Shown piece by piece: positions 27,823 to 35,706 of a DNA stretch of 38,209 nucleotides. The notes under the pieces were generated by a model that worked only from the letters and a program-made list of their open reading frames with translations, did no database searches and was not told the origin of the DNA. The position numbers were made by a program, and so were the translations under genes. Where the stretch lies: the NCBI GenBank assembly GCA_947481635.1, contig CANKHJ010000021.1, positions 1 to 38,209 of the forward strand. Direction: 5' to 3'. Positions within the stretch are counted from its first letter, which is position 1, and every line of letters starts with the position of its first letter. This DNA comes from Bradyrhizobiaceae bacterium (GTDB lineage Bacteria > Pseudomonadota > Alphaproteobacteria > Rhizobiales > Xanthobacteraceae).

Positions 27823-28625
27823 GTCTCACCCTCGCGGATGAAATCGAAGATCTCGCGCCGCAGCCGGAGGAATTCCGGATCTTCGCGCGAGGTGAGCTGG
27901 TTGCGCGGGCGCGGCAGTTTCACGTCGAAAATCTGCGCGACGCGGCCGGGATTGGGATAGAGCGCGATCACGCGGTCGCCGAGATAGAGCGCCTCTTCGA
28001 GATCATGGGTGACGAACAGCGCGGTGGTGGCGCTGGTCTCGATCAGCCGCAGCATCTCGTCCTGCAAGGCCTGGCGCGTCATGGCGTCGAGCGCGCCGAA
28101 CGGCTCGTCCATCAGCAGCACCGCGGGGTCCTGCGCGAGGCAGCGCGCGATCTGCAGCCGCTGCTGCATGCCGCCGGAGAGTTGCGCCGGATAATGATCG
28201 GCGTGACGCGACAGGCCGACCTTGGCGAGCAGCGCTTCGATGCGCGGCGCGCGCTCGGCGCGCGGCACCCGCGCCGCTTCGAGCGCGAGTGAGACGTTGC
28301 CCGAGGCGGTGCGCCACGGCAGCAGCGCCTTGCTGTAATCCTGGAACATGAAGGCGACGTCGGATTCCGGCCCATCGACGCGATGGCCCGCATAGGTCAC
28401 CTCGCCCATCGATGGCGTCAGCAGCCCACCGACCATGCGCAGCAGCGTGGTCTTGCCGCAGCCCGAGGGGCCGATCAGGCAGACGAATTCGGAACGCCCG
28501 ACCGAGAAATCCACGTTGTCGATGATCTGCCGGCTGCCGAACGAATGGCTGACGTTGTGGAACCGGATCAGCGGCTCAGCCGTATCGCCTGCCGCACGCG
28601 GCGCGATCGCAACATTGGTGTCCAT
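27819..28625 (-). CDS. ABC transporter ATP-binding protein (SsuB/TauB type)
   Basis: A 268-residue ATPase with all motifs: Walker A GPSGCGKTT, Q-loop MFQDYSKALLPW, signature LSGGMQQRLQIARC, Walker B VLLMDEPFGALDA and switch His in FVTHDLEEAL. It powers an importer of the nitrate/sulfonate/taurine group. Its stop overlaps the GTG of the first permease. Two starts are possible: 28664 (MSGPKN, with GGGA upstream) and 28625 (MDTNVA, with AGGA nine bases upstream). The shorter one is given; both keep the entire domain. The binding-protein gene lies divergently about 150 bp away, so a common bidirectional control region is likely. Confidence 0.93.
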   Translation of the reverse strand: MDTNVAIAPRAAGDTAEPLIRFHNVSHSFGSRQIIDNVDFSVGRSEFVCLIGPSGCGKTTLLRMVGGLLTPSMGEVTYAGHRVDGPESDVAFMFQDYSKALLPWRTASGNVSLALEAARVPRAERAPRIEALLAKVGLSRHADHYPAQLSGGMQQRLQIARCLAQDPAVLLMDEPFGALDAMTRQALQDEMLRLIETSATTALFVTHDLEEALYLGDRVIALYPNPGRVAQIFDVKLPRPRNQLTSREDPEFLRLRREIFDFIREGET

Positions 28626-28778
28626 CGGCGAGGATCCTGCCCGGGCGTTTTTCGGGCCGGACATTGCCCGTCCCGATCACCGATGTCGAGCAGCGGCGTA
28701 TCAAAGAATCCGAGCGCAAAATTAGGGAGCCTGCTAGGATCGCGCGATAAGCCAAGCGATCTCGGGAGGAGAATTCAC

Positions 28779-29720
28779 ATGATGCGCAACGGTAAATTTC
28801 TGATCGCTGCGGGCGTTGCGGTGACGGTGCTTCTGGCGACCGTACCGGCGACCACCCAGCAGCCGAAGAAGCTCAAGATGATGTACACGCTGGTCGGCGG
28901 CTTCGGCTCCTCCTATCTCGCGCAGGAATCCGGCCTGTTCGCCAAGCATGGCCTTGATGTCGAATTCATCGCGACCAATGCCTCCGGCAATAATCCGCCC
29001 GCGCTGGTCAGTGGCTCGGTCGAAGTGGCCGGCCCCACCATGCCGACCGTGCTGCAAGCCAATGACGCCGGCCTCGACATCGTCGTGATTGCCGGTGGCT
29101 CGGTCTATCCGCTCCCCGGCGACGTGCTGGTGGCGCGCCCGGGCAGCGGCATCGAGAAGCCGGCCGACCTGAAGGGCAAGACTGTCGGCGTGCCGGGCCT
29201 CGGCGCGCTCTTACATTTCATGCTGATCCGTTCGCTGAAGAATAACGGTGTCGATCCGGCGAGCGTGCGCTTCGTCGAGCTCGGCTTCGCGCAGGCGACC
29301 GATGCGCTGAAGAGCGGCCAGATCGATGCCTATCCCTCGCAGGCGCCGTTCACCGCGCGCATCCTCCAGTCCGGCGCCGGTTACGAAGTGGCCAATTGGC
29401 TGAAGGACACGCCGGACGGCACGCTGACCGTGGTTCACGCCGCCACCCGCAAATGGGCGACCGACAACCGCGCCACCGTGAAGGCCTGGCGCGACGCGAT
29501 GCGCGAATCCAATGCGCTCGCCCTGAAGGACGTCAACGCGCTCAACAACGCGATCGCGAAATACACCAAGCTGCCGCCCGCCGTGGTGGCCTCGCTGCCG
29601 CCGCCGAACCTGGTCGTCGACATCACGCCGGTGCAGACCAAGTTCTGGATCGACCTCGCCAAGGAGCAGGGCGCGATCAAGGGCAACCCCGACCCCGCCA
29701 GCGTGATCTTCACGCCGTAG
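28779..29720 (+). CDS. ABC transporter substrate-binding protein (SsuA/NMT1 type)
   Basis: A 313-residue periplasmic binding protein with a signal peptide (MMRNGKFLIAAGVAVTVLLA, cleavage around residue 26). The mature part follows the NMT1/SsuA pattern: the first strand LKMMYTLVGGFGSSYLAQESGLFAKHGLDVEF, the hinge region DVLVARPGSGIEKPADLKGKTVGVPG, and LKSGQIDAYPSQAP. It binds the ligand for the importer encoded divergently on the minus strand. A strong GGGAGGAG motif lies seven bases before the ATG at 28779; open sequence upstream belongs to the intergenic region. The ligand cannot be deduced; aliphatic sulfonates, taurine, nitrate or heteroaromatic compounds are typical for the family. Confidence 0.92.
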   Translation: MMRNGKFLIAAGVAVTVLLATVPATTQQPKKLKMMYTLVGGFGSSYLAQESGLFAKHGLDVEFIATNASGNNPPALVSGSVEVAGPTMPTVLQANDAGLDIVVIAGGSVYPLPGDVLVARPGSGIEKPADLKGKTVGVPGLGALLHFMLIRSLKNNGVDPASVRFVELGFAQATDALKSGQIDAYPSQAPFTARILQSGAGYEVANWLKDTPDGTLTVVHAATRKWATDNRATVKAWRDAMRESNALALKDVNALNNAIAKYTKLPPAVVASLPPPNLVVDITPVQTKFWIDLAKEQGAIKGNPDPASVIFTP

Positions 29721-29742
29721 TCATTGCCCCACTCACAGCGCG

Positions 29743-29828
29743 TCGTCCCCGCGAAGGCGGGGACCCAGTACGCCGCGGCCCATCGATAGGACACGGAGTA
29801 CTGGACCCCGCATGCGCGGGGGTGACCA
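29743..29828. repeat. dispersed palindromic element, copy B
   Basis: An 86-bp unit: TCCCCGCGAAGGCGGGGA, CCAGTACGCCGCGGCCCAT, then GGAGTACTGGACCCC with GCATGCGCGGGGGTGACC. It shares its left half nearly base for base with copy D at 36841. It lies between the binding-protein gene and the methyltransferase gene. Confidence 0.85.
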
Positions 29829-29878
29829 GCGGAGATTGGAGCGGCGGCGCGGGCACACGAGCGTGACCTAGAGACACC

Positions 29879-30661
29879 ATGGCCTCGACCCTCGACTTCG
29901 ACGACAAAGCCGCGCGCCATATCGACGCGATCTATTCGACGCCGGATATCGCCGCCACACGTGTCGCGGTGTTCCGCGCGTTGAATCCGTCATGCGGGGA
30001 AACCGCGCTCGATCTCGGCTGCGGGCCGGGCTACATGCTGCGCGATCTTGCGGCCTCGGTCGGTGCAACCGGGCAGGCGATCGGCGTCGACATCAGCGAT
30101 CCGATGCTGGCGCTGGCAAAGCATCGCTGCGAAGGCCTGCCTCAGGTGCGGCTGGAGAGGGCCGATGCGCTGACGCTGCCGGTGCCCGATGCCAGTGTCG
30201 ATCTCGCCTGCGTAATGCAGGTCTATGCCTATGTCACCGAACTCGATGCGGCGCTCGCCGAATTGCGGCGCGTGCTGAAGCCGGGTGGCCGCGCGATCAT
30301 CCTCGACACCGATTTCGCCGGCGTGGTGTGGGAAAGCCGCGACCGCGCGCGCATGCGCCGCGTGATGCAGGCCTATGACGCGCATGTCGCCTGGCCCGAC
30401 CTGCCGCGCATCTTGCCGGCGCGGCTGCGCAAGGCCGGATTGACCATGGCGCGCGTCGAAGCGGTGCCGGTCGTCACCACGCATTATCACGCGCATAGCT
30501 ACGTGCACGGCATCGCGCGCTTCATCCACGCCTTCGTGGTGAATCACGGCATTACGAAAGACGAGGCCGATGCGTGGCTTGCTGAATTCGATGCGCTGGA
30601 GGCGGAGGGTGCGTTCCTGTTCAGCGTGAACCGGTTCATGTTCACGGTGGGGCGGGGCTGA
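29879..30661 (+). CDS. class I SAM-dependent methyltransferase
   Basis: A 260-residue methyltransferase of the UbiE/Methyltransf_11 type. Motif I is ALDLGCGPGYMLRDLA, the acidic end of the second strand is IGVDISDPML, motif III is ERADALTLPVPDASVD, and the post-motif LAELRRVLKPGGRAIILDTD is typical. The C-terminal third, with several His (HYHAHSYVHGIARFIHAF), probably forms the substrate pocket. The acceptor is unknown; small aromatic or lipid substrates are common for this group. The ATG at 29879 has AGAGA a few bases upstream. It is flanked by repeats on both sides and appears to be a single-gene unit. Confidence 0.92.
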   Translation: MASTLDFDDKAARHIDAIYSTPDIAATRVAVFRALNPSCGETALDLGCGPGYMLRDLAASVGATGQAIGVDISDPMLALAKHRCEGLPQVRLERADALTLPVPDASVDLACVMQVYAYVTELDAALAELRRVLKPGGRAIILDTDFAGVVWESRDRARMRRVMQAYDAHVAWPDLPRILPARLRKAGLTMARVEAVPVVTTHYHAHSYVHGIARFIHAFVVNHGITKDEADAWLAEFDALEAEGAFLFSVNRFMFTVGRG

Positions 30662-30685
30662 TCCGCAATTCGCCAATAAACAACG

Positions 30686-30812
30686 GCCGTCATGCCCGCG
30701 CTTGTCGCGGGCATCCACGTCTTTCTTTTCTCGCGTAAGCAAGACGTGGATGGCCGGCATAGGCGAGCGAAGCGACGCCGTCCTTCGGACGGCTTTGCCC
30801 GGCCATGACGGC
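30686..30812. repeat. dispersed multi-hairpin repeat (GCCGTCATG type)
   Basis: A 127-bp element bounded by GCCGTCATG and CATGACGGC. Nested inside are CCCGCGCTTGTCGCGGG, an arm pair CCACGTCTT / AAGACGTGG and a hairpin GCCGTCCTTCGGACGGC. It belongs to a different family from the CCCCGCGAAAGCGGGG repeats, and lies between convergent genes. Confidence 0.85.
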
Positions 30813-30833
30813 TGAGAGAGTGACGGACCAAAG

Positions 30834-31637
30834 TCAGGATATCGGCGCCAGATCCACCCGCACGATATCCGGTTCGTCCGCGCGCCACCTCGGCCAGCGT
30901 TTCAGCACCTCCGGATCGTGCCCCGGAATGATGTGATCCTCCCCATCGGCCAGCTCCTCGCACAGCCGATGGCCCTCCAGCATCTCGCCGACATGCAGCA
31001 CGATCGGGAACGGATTCCCCGCAATGCGATTCTCGGTAAGGTGCATCGCATCCGAAGCCAGCACGATGCGGCCGCGTGTGGTGTTGACGCGCACGATCTG
31101 CAGCCCGCCGCTATGGCCGCCGACGCGATGGAGCGTAATGCCGGGCGCGATCTCGGCGCTGCCGGCATGGAAGCGCACGCGGCCGGCATAGACCCGGCGC
31201 ACCATGCCGATCACGTCTTCCACATCGAATGGCTGCGACAGCGCGCGGTGCGTCATGTAGCGGCCGGTGGCGTAGGCCATCTCGTCGTCCTGCAGGTGGA
31301 ACGTCGCGGCCGGAAAGGCGTCGAGATTACCGACATGGTCGTAATGCATATGCGTCACCACCACGTCGCGCACCTGATCCGCCGCGATGCCAATCAGCCC
31401 GAGCAATGCCGTCGGCTCGCGCAGGAATTCCCGTTTGCGCGCGGCAGCGGCCGCCGGCGTGAAGCCGGTATCGACCACGATGACGCGGCCATCGCCCACG
31501 ATCGCCCACACGAAATAATCGATCGGGCCGGGCGCATCATGGGCATCGGCGAAGATGAAATTCTCGCGCCTGGTGCGTTGCGGCCCCGATGTGGCGTAGC
31601 GCAGCGCGAAGACTTTATAGGCCGGCGTTTCGGACAT
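30834..31637 (-). CDS. N-acyl homoserine lactonase-type metallo-beta-lactamase-fold hydrolase
   Basis: A 267-residue MBL-fold protein close to the AttM/AiiB/AhlD group. The di-metal motif HMHYDHVGN places His96, His98, Asp100 and His101, and further ligands are in GGHSGG, ASDAMHL and IIPGHDP. The N-terminal part (VWAIVGDGRVIVVDTGFTP) matches lactonases. In this family acyl-homoserine lactones are hydrolysed, quenching quorum sensing, but related proteins act on other lactones. It is divergent from the gene pair at 31677 with only 39 bp between the start codons, a pairing that may reflect one catabolic route (lactone, gamma-carboxymuconolactone-like, 3-hydroxyacid steps). No signal peptide is seen. 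The quorum-quenching role is an inference. Confidence 0.88.
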   Translation of the reverse strand: MSETPAYKVFALRYATSGPQRTRRENFIFADAHDAPGPIDYFVWAIVGDGRVIVVDTGFTPAAAAARKREFLREPTALLGLIGIAADQVRDVVVTHMHYDHVGNLDAFPAATFHLQDDEMAYATGRYMTHRALSQPFDVEDVIGMVRRVYAGRVRFHAGSAEIAPGITLHRVGGHSGGLQIVRVNTTRGRIVLASDAMHLTENRIAGNPFPIVLHVGEMLEGHRLCEELADGEDHIIPGHDPEVLKRWPRWRADEPDIVRVDLAPIS

Positions 31638-31676
31638 AGACTGGGCTCACTTCAATCCGGCTTCAGGGAGGCATTC

Positions 31677-32099
31677 ATGAGCGACGCCATCACGGCAGAA
31701 ACCGACGAATTGTTCAAGCAGGGCCTGGAGGTGCGGCGCGAGGTGCTGGGCGCGGCCTATGTCGACAAGTCGATCGACGGTGCCAACGATTTCACCATGG
31801 CGTTCCAGCGCATCACCACCGAATGGGCCTGGGGCTATGTCTGGGCGCGCCCGGGCCTCGATCGCAAGTCCCGCAGCATCCTCAACCTCGGCATGCTCAC
31901 CGCGCTGAACCGCCCGCAGGAGCTCAAGCTGCATGTGCGCGCCGCGATCACCAACGGCGTCACTGTGGAGGAGATCAAGGAGGCGCTGATGCAGGCGACG
32001 ATCTATTGCGGCGTCCCGGCCGGACTCGATGCATTCCGCTCGGCCAACGAGGTGCTCACCGAGCTCGGCCTGACCAAGCCGAAGCAGGAGACCAAATGA
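31677..32099 (+). CDS. carboxymuconolactone decarboxylase family protein
   Basis: A 140-residue protein of the CMD/AhpD-like family, of the PcaC length. It has the helical segments ILNLGMLTALNRPQELKLHVRAAITNGVTVEEIKEALMQ and IYCGVPAGLDAFRSANEVL. In PcaC the family reaction is decarboxylation of 4-carboxymuconolactone in the beta-ketoadipate pathway. There is one Cys in the core, not the CxxC of peroxidase-type AhpD, so an alkylhydroperoxidase role is unlikely. The ATG at 31677 has an AGGGAGG motif upstream. Its stop overlaps the ATG of the dehydrogenase gene (ATGA), so the two are coupled. The other pathway genes for protocatechuate are not in the window, so the substrate may be different. 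Confidence 0.9.
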   Translation: MSDAITAETDELFKQGLEVRREVLGAAYVDKSIDGANDFTMAFQRITTEWAWGYVWARPGLDRKSRSILNLGMLTALNRPQELKLHVRAAITNGVTVEEIKEALMQATIYCGVPAGLDAFRSANEVLTELGLTKPKQETK

Positions 32100-32995
32100 G
32101 CGGCTCGCAAGCAGTCGGTTTCATCGGCATCGGCACCATGGGCTGGCCGATGGCGGCGAATCTGGTCAAGGCCGGCCACGCGGTCACGGTCAACGATATC
32201 GCCGCTGAGCGTGCGCAGGCCTTCGCCAGGGAACACGGCGCGCAGGCCGCGTCATCCAATGCCGCGCTGGCACGCGACGCCGATGTCGTGATCCTGATGA
32301 CGCCGACCAGCGCCGCCGATGAAGCGGCTTTGTCCGGGCCCGATGGCGCGCTGGCCGGGTTGCGCAAGAACGCGCTGGTGATCGAGATGACCTCGGGCAA
32401 TCCCTCGCGCACGCGCGAGCTGGCGCAACGTGTCAGCGAGGCCGGCGGCCTGCTGATCGATGCGCCGGTGTCGGGCGGCGTGGCGCGCGCCAGGACCGGC
32501 GAGCTCTCGATCATGGTCGGCGGGGAACAGGCGGAGTTCGCCCGCGCCGAGCCGCTGCTGCGCGCCATGGGCACCACCATCGTGCGCACCGGCGGCGTCG
32601 CCACGGCTCACGCCATGAAGGCGCTGAACAACCTGATGTCGGCGGCCGGCTTCCTGATCGGCGCCGAGGCGCTGCTGATCGGCAAGAAATTCGGCCTTGA
32701 TCCTTCCACCATGGTGGACATCCTCAACACCTCTACCGGCATGAACAATTCGACCCAGCGCAAGTTCAAGCAGATGGTGATCTCGCGCAGCTTCGACGGC
32801 GGCTTCGGCCTCGACCTGATGGTGAAGGACCTCGGCATCGCGCTGAGCATCGCGCAAGACACCCACACCGCCGCGCCGTTCTCGTCGCTATGCAAGGAGA
32901 TGTGGACTGCCGCCGCGACGACGCTCGGCCCGGGCCGAGAGCATACCGAGATGGCGAAACTGTCGGAGCAGATGGCGGGCGTTGAGTTGAAGTGA
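32096..32995 (+). CDS. NAD(P)-dependent beta-hydroxyacid dehydrogenase (3-hydroxyisobutyrate dehydrogenase type)
   Basis: A 299-residue protein of the 3-hydroxyisobutyrate / tartronate semialdehyde reductase family. The dinucleotide motif is VGFIGIGTMGWPMAANL, the substrate-binding segment is DAPVSGGVARARTGELSIMVGG, the catalytic Lys is in HAMKALNNLMSAAGF, and the C-terminal helix KDLGIALSIAQDTHTAAPF is the usual dimer region. It reversibly oxidises a beta-hydroxyacid with NAD or NADP. Its ATG overlaps the preceding stop (ATGA), so it is translationally coupled to the carboxymuconolactone decarboxylase-like gene. The sequence does not tell which beta-hydroxyacid is used. Confidence 0.93.
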   Translation: MSGSQAVGFIGIGTMGWPMAANLVKAGHAVTVNDIAAERAQAFAREHGAQAASSNAALARDADVVILMTPTSAADEAALSGPDGALAGLRKNALVIEMTSGNPSRTRELAQRVSEAGGLLIDAPVSGGVARARTGELSIMVGGEQAEFARAEPLLRAMGTTIVRTGGVATAHAMKALNNLMSAAGFLIGAEALLIGKKFGLDPSTMVDILNTSTGMNNSTQRKFKQMVISRSFDGGFGLDLMVKDLGIALSIAQDTHTAAPFSSLCKEMWTAAATTLGPGREHTEMAKLSEQMAGVELK

Positions 32996-33052
32996 CGCGC
33001 TGACACTGCCGCGCGCACTCATTCACTGCCAAGCTCGCTAATCCAAACACGG

Positions 33053-33175
33053 TTGTCACCCCCCGCGAAAGCGGGGGGTCCAGTACGCCGTGCAGAGCGA
33101 TCAAGGCAATGTCTCTCCGACTTCCATAGATAGGTCACGGTGTACTGGATGCCCCGCTTTCGCGGGGCATGACAA
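33053..33175. repeat. dispersed palindromic element, copy C
   Basis: A 123-bp element: CCCCCCGCGAAAGCGGGGGG, TCCAGTACGCC, a variable centre, then GTGTACTGGATGCCCCGC with TTTCGCGGGGCATGACA. The right arm leads into a short tandem array at 33162. The gap from 32996 to 33340 (345 bp) otherwise holds no gene; the promoter of the EAL gene should lie after 33230. Confidence 0.85.
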
Positions 33176-33226
33176 CCGAGGGAGCGGGGCTGACAGCCAA
33201 GAGAGCGGGGCATGACAATCGAGGGA
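33162..33226. repeat. short degenerate tandem repeat (three 21-22 bp units)
   Basis: Units GCGGGGCATGACAACCGAGGGA (33162-33183), a variant lacking one base (33184-33204) and a third unit (33205-33226). It begins within the right arm of palindrome C, so it probably arose by local duplication of that arm. Confidence 0.8.
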
Positions 33227-33340
33227 GTGGGCAGGCAACAAGATCTTAACGGTTCCGTGACCATGCTGAGGGTTAATGACCGGTCAACACTGTCCGGTGG
33301 AACTTGACCCTGTTGCCTCAGCAGGCCGAGGCCGTCACCC

Positions 33341-34951
33341 ATGAGCAAAAGCAGGGCTTTGGCGGTCACGCTGATGGCCATGGTCGTTGCGGTTGCCGGG
33401 CCGATCCTGGTGGCGCTCACTATCGCGGACCGTGAGGCGGTGCGAGGTGAGACCGGCCGTGCGACGACCTACGCGCGCGATGCGTTGAACCGGTCCGAGA
33501 TCACAACCGACCAGATCGACAAAGGCTTCCGCGACCTTGTGGCATTGGGCGCGGAGCCCTGCTCGGCCGCCAGCATCTCGGTGATGCGACGGATCGACAT
33601 CGCCTCGAGCTACATCCAGGCGATCGGCCACGTCGTCGGGAATCGGATCATTTGTTCCTCGCTGGGTCTTCCGGCGGGGGAACTGGATCTGGGACCGATA
33701 AGTGTCGTTCAAACAACCGGGGTGAAGCTCCGCAGCGATGTCGCGTTTCCCTTTGCCCCTGGCGACACTTTCGTCGTGGTGGAGCGCGACGGCTTCGCCG
33801 CAATCGTCCACAAGAACCTGCCGCTCGACGCCACCACGCACGCAAAAGACGTTTCGCTCGCGCTCATCTCGCAATCCAGCGGGCGTGTTCTTGCCGCGCG
33901 CGGCGAAGTGAAACCGGCCTGGATCGCCGCTCTCGCGAGCAAAGGCACGACGACCTTCATAGACGATACCCATGTCGTCGCCATCGCCCGTTCCGCGCGT
34001 TACGAGATCGCGACCATCTCGGCGGTGCCGGTGGCCCATCTGCGTGAACGCAATTGGGAAACAACCCTGGTGCTCGTTCCGATTGGTCTGATCGCGGCGA
34101 TGGTCCTTGCGTCCGCGGTGCTTTATCTCGCGCGGCTCCAGCTGGCTTTGCCGGCGGTCATCAAGTCCGCCCTCAGGCGGAACGAGTTCTCGGTCGTGTA
34201 TCAGCCGATCGTCGACTTGCGCACGCGCGGATGGGTCGGCGCGGAAGCGCTGATACGCTGGCGCAGACCCAGCGGCGAAATGGTGCGGCCCGACCTGTTC
34301 ATCCCGGTGGCCGAGGAGACCAAGCTGATCCAGCGCGTCACGGAGCGCGTGGTTCATCTGGTTGGGCAGGATGGCCAGGGATTATTCGTTCGCCACAACG
34401 ACTTTCATATCAGCCTCAACCTCTCGGCCGCGGACCTGCATGATTTCGCGACCGTCGGATTGTTGCGAGACTTGGCCGAGCAGATGCGCGCCGGCCCCGG
34501 CAACCTCATCGTGGAGGCGACCGAGCGCTGCCTGACCGACCCGGCCCTTGCCGGCCATGTCATTGGCGCGCTTCGCGGCCAGGGCGTCGGGGTCGCGATC
34601 GATGACTTCGGGACCGGCTATTCCAGCCTTGCCTATCTGGAGAGCCTGAAGCTCGACTATCTGAAGATCGACAAGGCTTTCGTGGATACATTGGGCACCG
34701 GCGCCGCGACCAGCCAGGTGGTGTTTCACATCATTGAAATGGCGAAATCGCTGGGCCTCAAGATGATCGCCGAAGGCGTCGAGACGGAAGCCCAGGCCGA
34801 ATTCCTGAAGCAGCATGGCGTAGAATATGCCCAGGGCTATCTGTTTGCCCGGCCCATGCCGATGGCAGAACTCTCTTCTTGTCTCGCCGCGGGCGCCAGC
34901 CATCCAGCCGTGATCAGCGCCGACGTCGTGCCGATGGTCGCTGCGGCCTGA
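33341..34951 (+). CDS. membrane-bound c-di-GMP phosphodiesterase with CSS and EAL domains
   Basis: A 536-residue protein: a first transmembrane helix (about 7-28), a periplasmic CSS-motif domain (30-240) with the CSS triplet at 105-107 and another Cys at 74, a second helix (241-264), and a cytoplasmic EAL domain (275-525). Catalytic residues of active EAL enzymes are present: Glu302 (EALIRW), Asn360 (SLNLSA), Glu392 (VEATER), Asp421-Asp422 ([11 protein letters not shown]), Lys442, Glu478 (IAEGVE) and Gln498. It should therefore hydrolyse c-di-GMP and favour motility. In the known CSS-EAL family a periplasmic disulfide between the two cysteines controls activity, so the enzyme could answer to periplasmic redox state. 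A GAGGCC motif precedes the ATG. There is no GGDEF domain. Confidence 0.95.
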   Translation: MSKSRALAVTLMAMVVAVAGPILVALTIADREAVRGETGRATTYARDALNRSEITTDQIDKGFRDLVALGAEPCSAASISVMRRIDIASSYIQAIGHVVGNRIICSSLGLPAGELDLGPISVVQTTGVKLRSDVAFPFAPGDTFVVVERDGFAAIVHKNLPLDATTHAKDVSLALISQSSGRVLAARGEVKPAWIAALASKGTTTFIDDTHVVAIARSARYEIATISAVPVAHLRERNWETTLVLVPIGLIAAMVLASAVLYLARLQLALPAVIKSALRRNEFSVVYQPIVDLRTRGWVGAEALIRWRRPSGEMVRPDLFIPVAEETKLIQRVTERVVHLVGQDGQGLFVRHNDFHISLNLSAADLHDFATVGLLRDLAEQMRAGPGNLIVEATERCLTDPALAGHVIGALRGQGVGVAIDDFGTGYSSLAYLESLKLDYLKIDKAFVDTLGTGAATSQVVFHIIEMAKSLGLKMIAEGVETEAQAEFLKQHGVEYAQGYLFARPMPMAELSSCLAAGASHPAVISADVVPMVAAA

Positions 34952-34970
34952 CCATCGAGGTCGTCAAACC

Positions 34971-35693
34971 CTACGCATCCAGCTCGGGATATTTCCGGAA
35001 CAACCCGTGTTCGTTGAACGGAATCCTCCGCTTCGACGCGAGATACGCCGCCACCCGCGGCTGCCGCTCCACCGCATCCCTCAACGCCACCACCTTCGGC
35101 CAGTCCTTCTCCATCCGCGCCATCCGTTTCGGAAACGCATAGCGCAGCCCGGTGACGATCTGGAACAGCGACGTATCCGCATAGCTCAGCGCATCGCCCG
35201 CGAGATGCTTGCCGTCATTCCTTTCCAGCACGCGCTCGCAATAGCCGAGATATTTCGCCACCCGCGTCTTCCAGAATTCCGCGCCATAGCGCGCCGCTTC
35301 CGCCTTCTGGTCCTCGTAATAGAGCCCGCTCGCGATCGGGTGGTGGGTGTCGTGGATTTCCTTGATGAAGTCGGTGAAGGTGAGCTGGAGCTGATGGGTC
35401 CACAGCCGCCCGGCCTCGTCCGCCGGCACGAGGCCGAGCTTCGGGCCGAGGTGATGCAGGATCAGCGCGGTGTGGGCGAGCAGCAAAGCGCCATCCTTGA
35501 GGATCGGCGGCGCGAAAGGCGGCCGCGTCACCGTCGCGCCGTTGAGCAGCGCCATCAATGCCGGCACGCCTTTGCCCTGCGCCTCCGGCTCGCGCGCGAT
35601 GTCGACATAATCGGCGCCCGCCGCTTCCAGCGCCAGCCGCACGAATTCGCCGCGCCCCTGAATGCCGGGCCAGTAATACAGTTCATAGGTCAT
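34971..35693 (-). CDS. glutathione S-transferase
   Basis: A 240-residue GST. The N-terminal thioredoxin-like domain begins MTYELYYWPGIQGRGEFVRLAL (first ~85 residues) with candidate catalytic Tyr residues at 3, 6 and 7, as in sigma/mu-type enzymes, and includes a segment around the usual cis-Pro (RPPFAPPILKDG). The C-terminal helical domain has the N-capping region LAGDALSYADTSLFQIV. It conjugates or reduces with glutathione in the cytoplasm. The ATG at 35693 lies 13 bases after the selD stop and has GGAGA eight bases upstream, so it is likely the second gene of a selD-GST operon. Confidence 0.92.
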   Translation of the reverse strand: MTYELYYWPGIQGRGEFVRLALEAAGADYVDIAREPEAQGKGVPALMALLNGATVTRPPFAPPILKDGALLLAHTALILHHLGPKLGLVPADEAGRLWTHQLQLTFTDFIKEIHDTHHPIASGLYYEDQKAEAARYGAEFWKTRVAKYLGYCERVLERNDGKHLAGDALSYADTSLFQIVTGLRYAFPKRMARMEKDWPKVVALRDAVERQPRVAAYLASKRRIPFNEHGLFRKYPELDA

Positions 35694-35706
35694 CGCTCGA
35701 TCTCCG

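Noticed and set aside
25499-33226. GC-rich palindromes with regular appearance, considered as a CRISPR array
   Set aside because: The copies are kilobases apart, are palindromic over their whole length and have no regular spacers. No cas genes are present.
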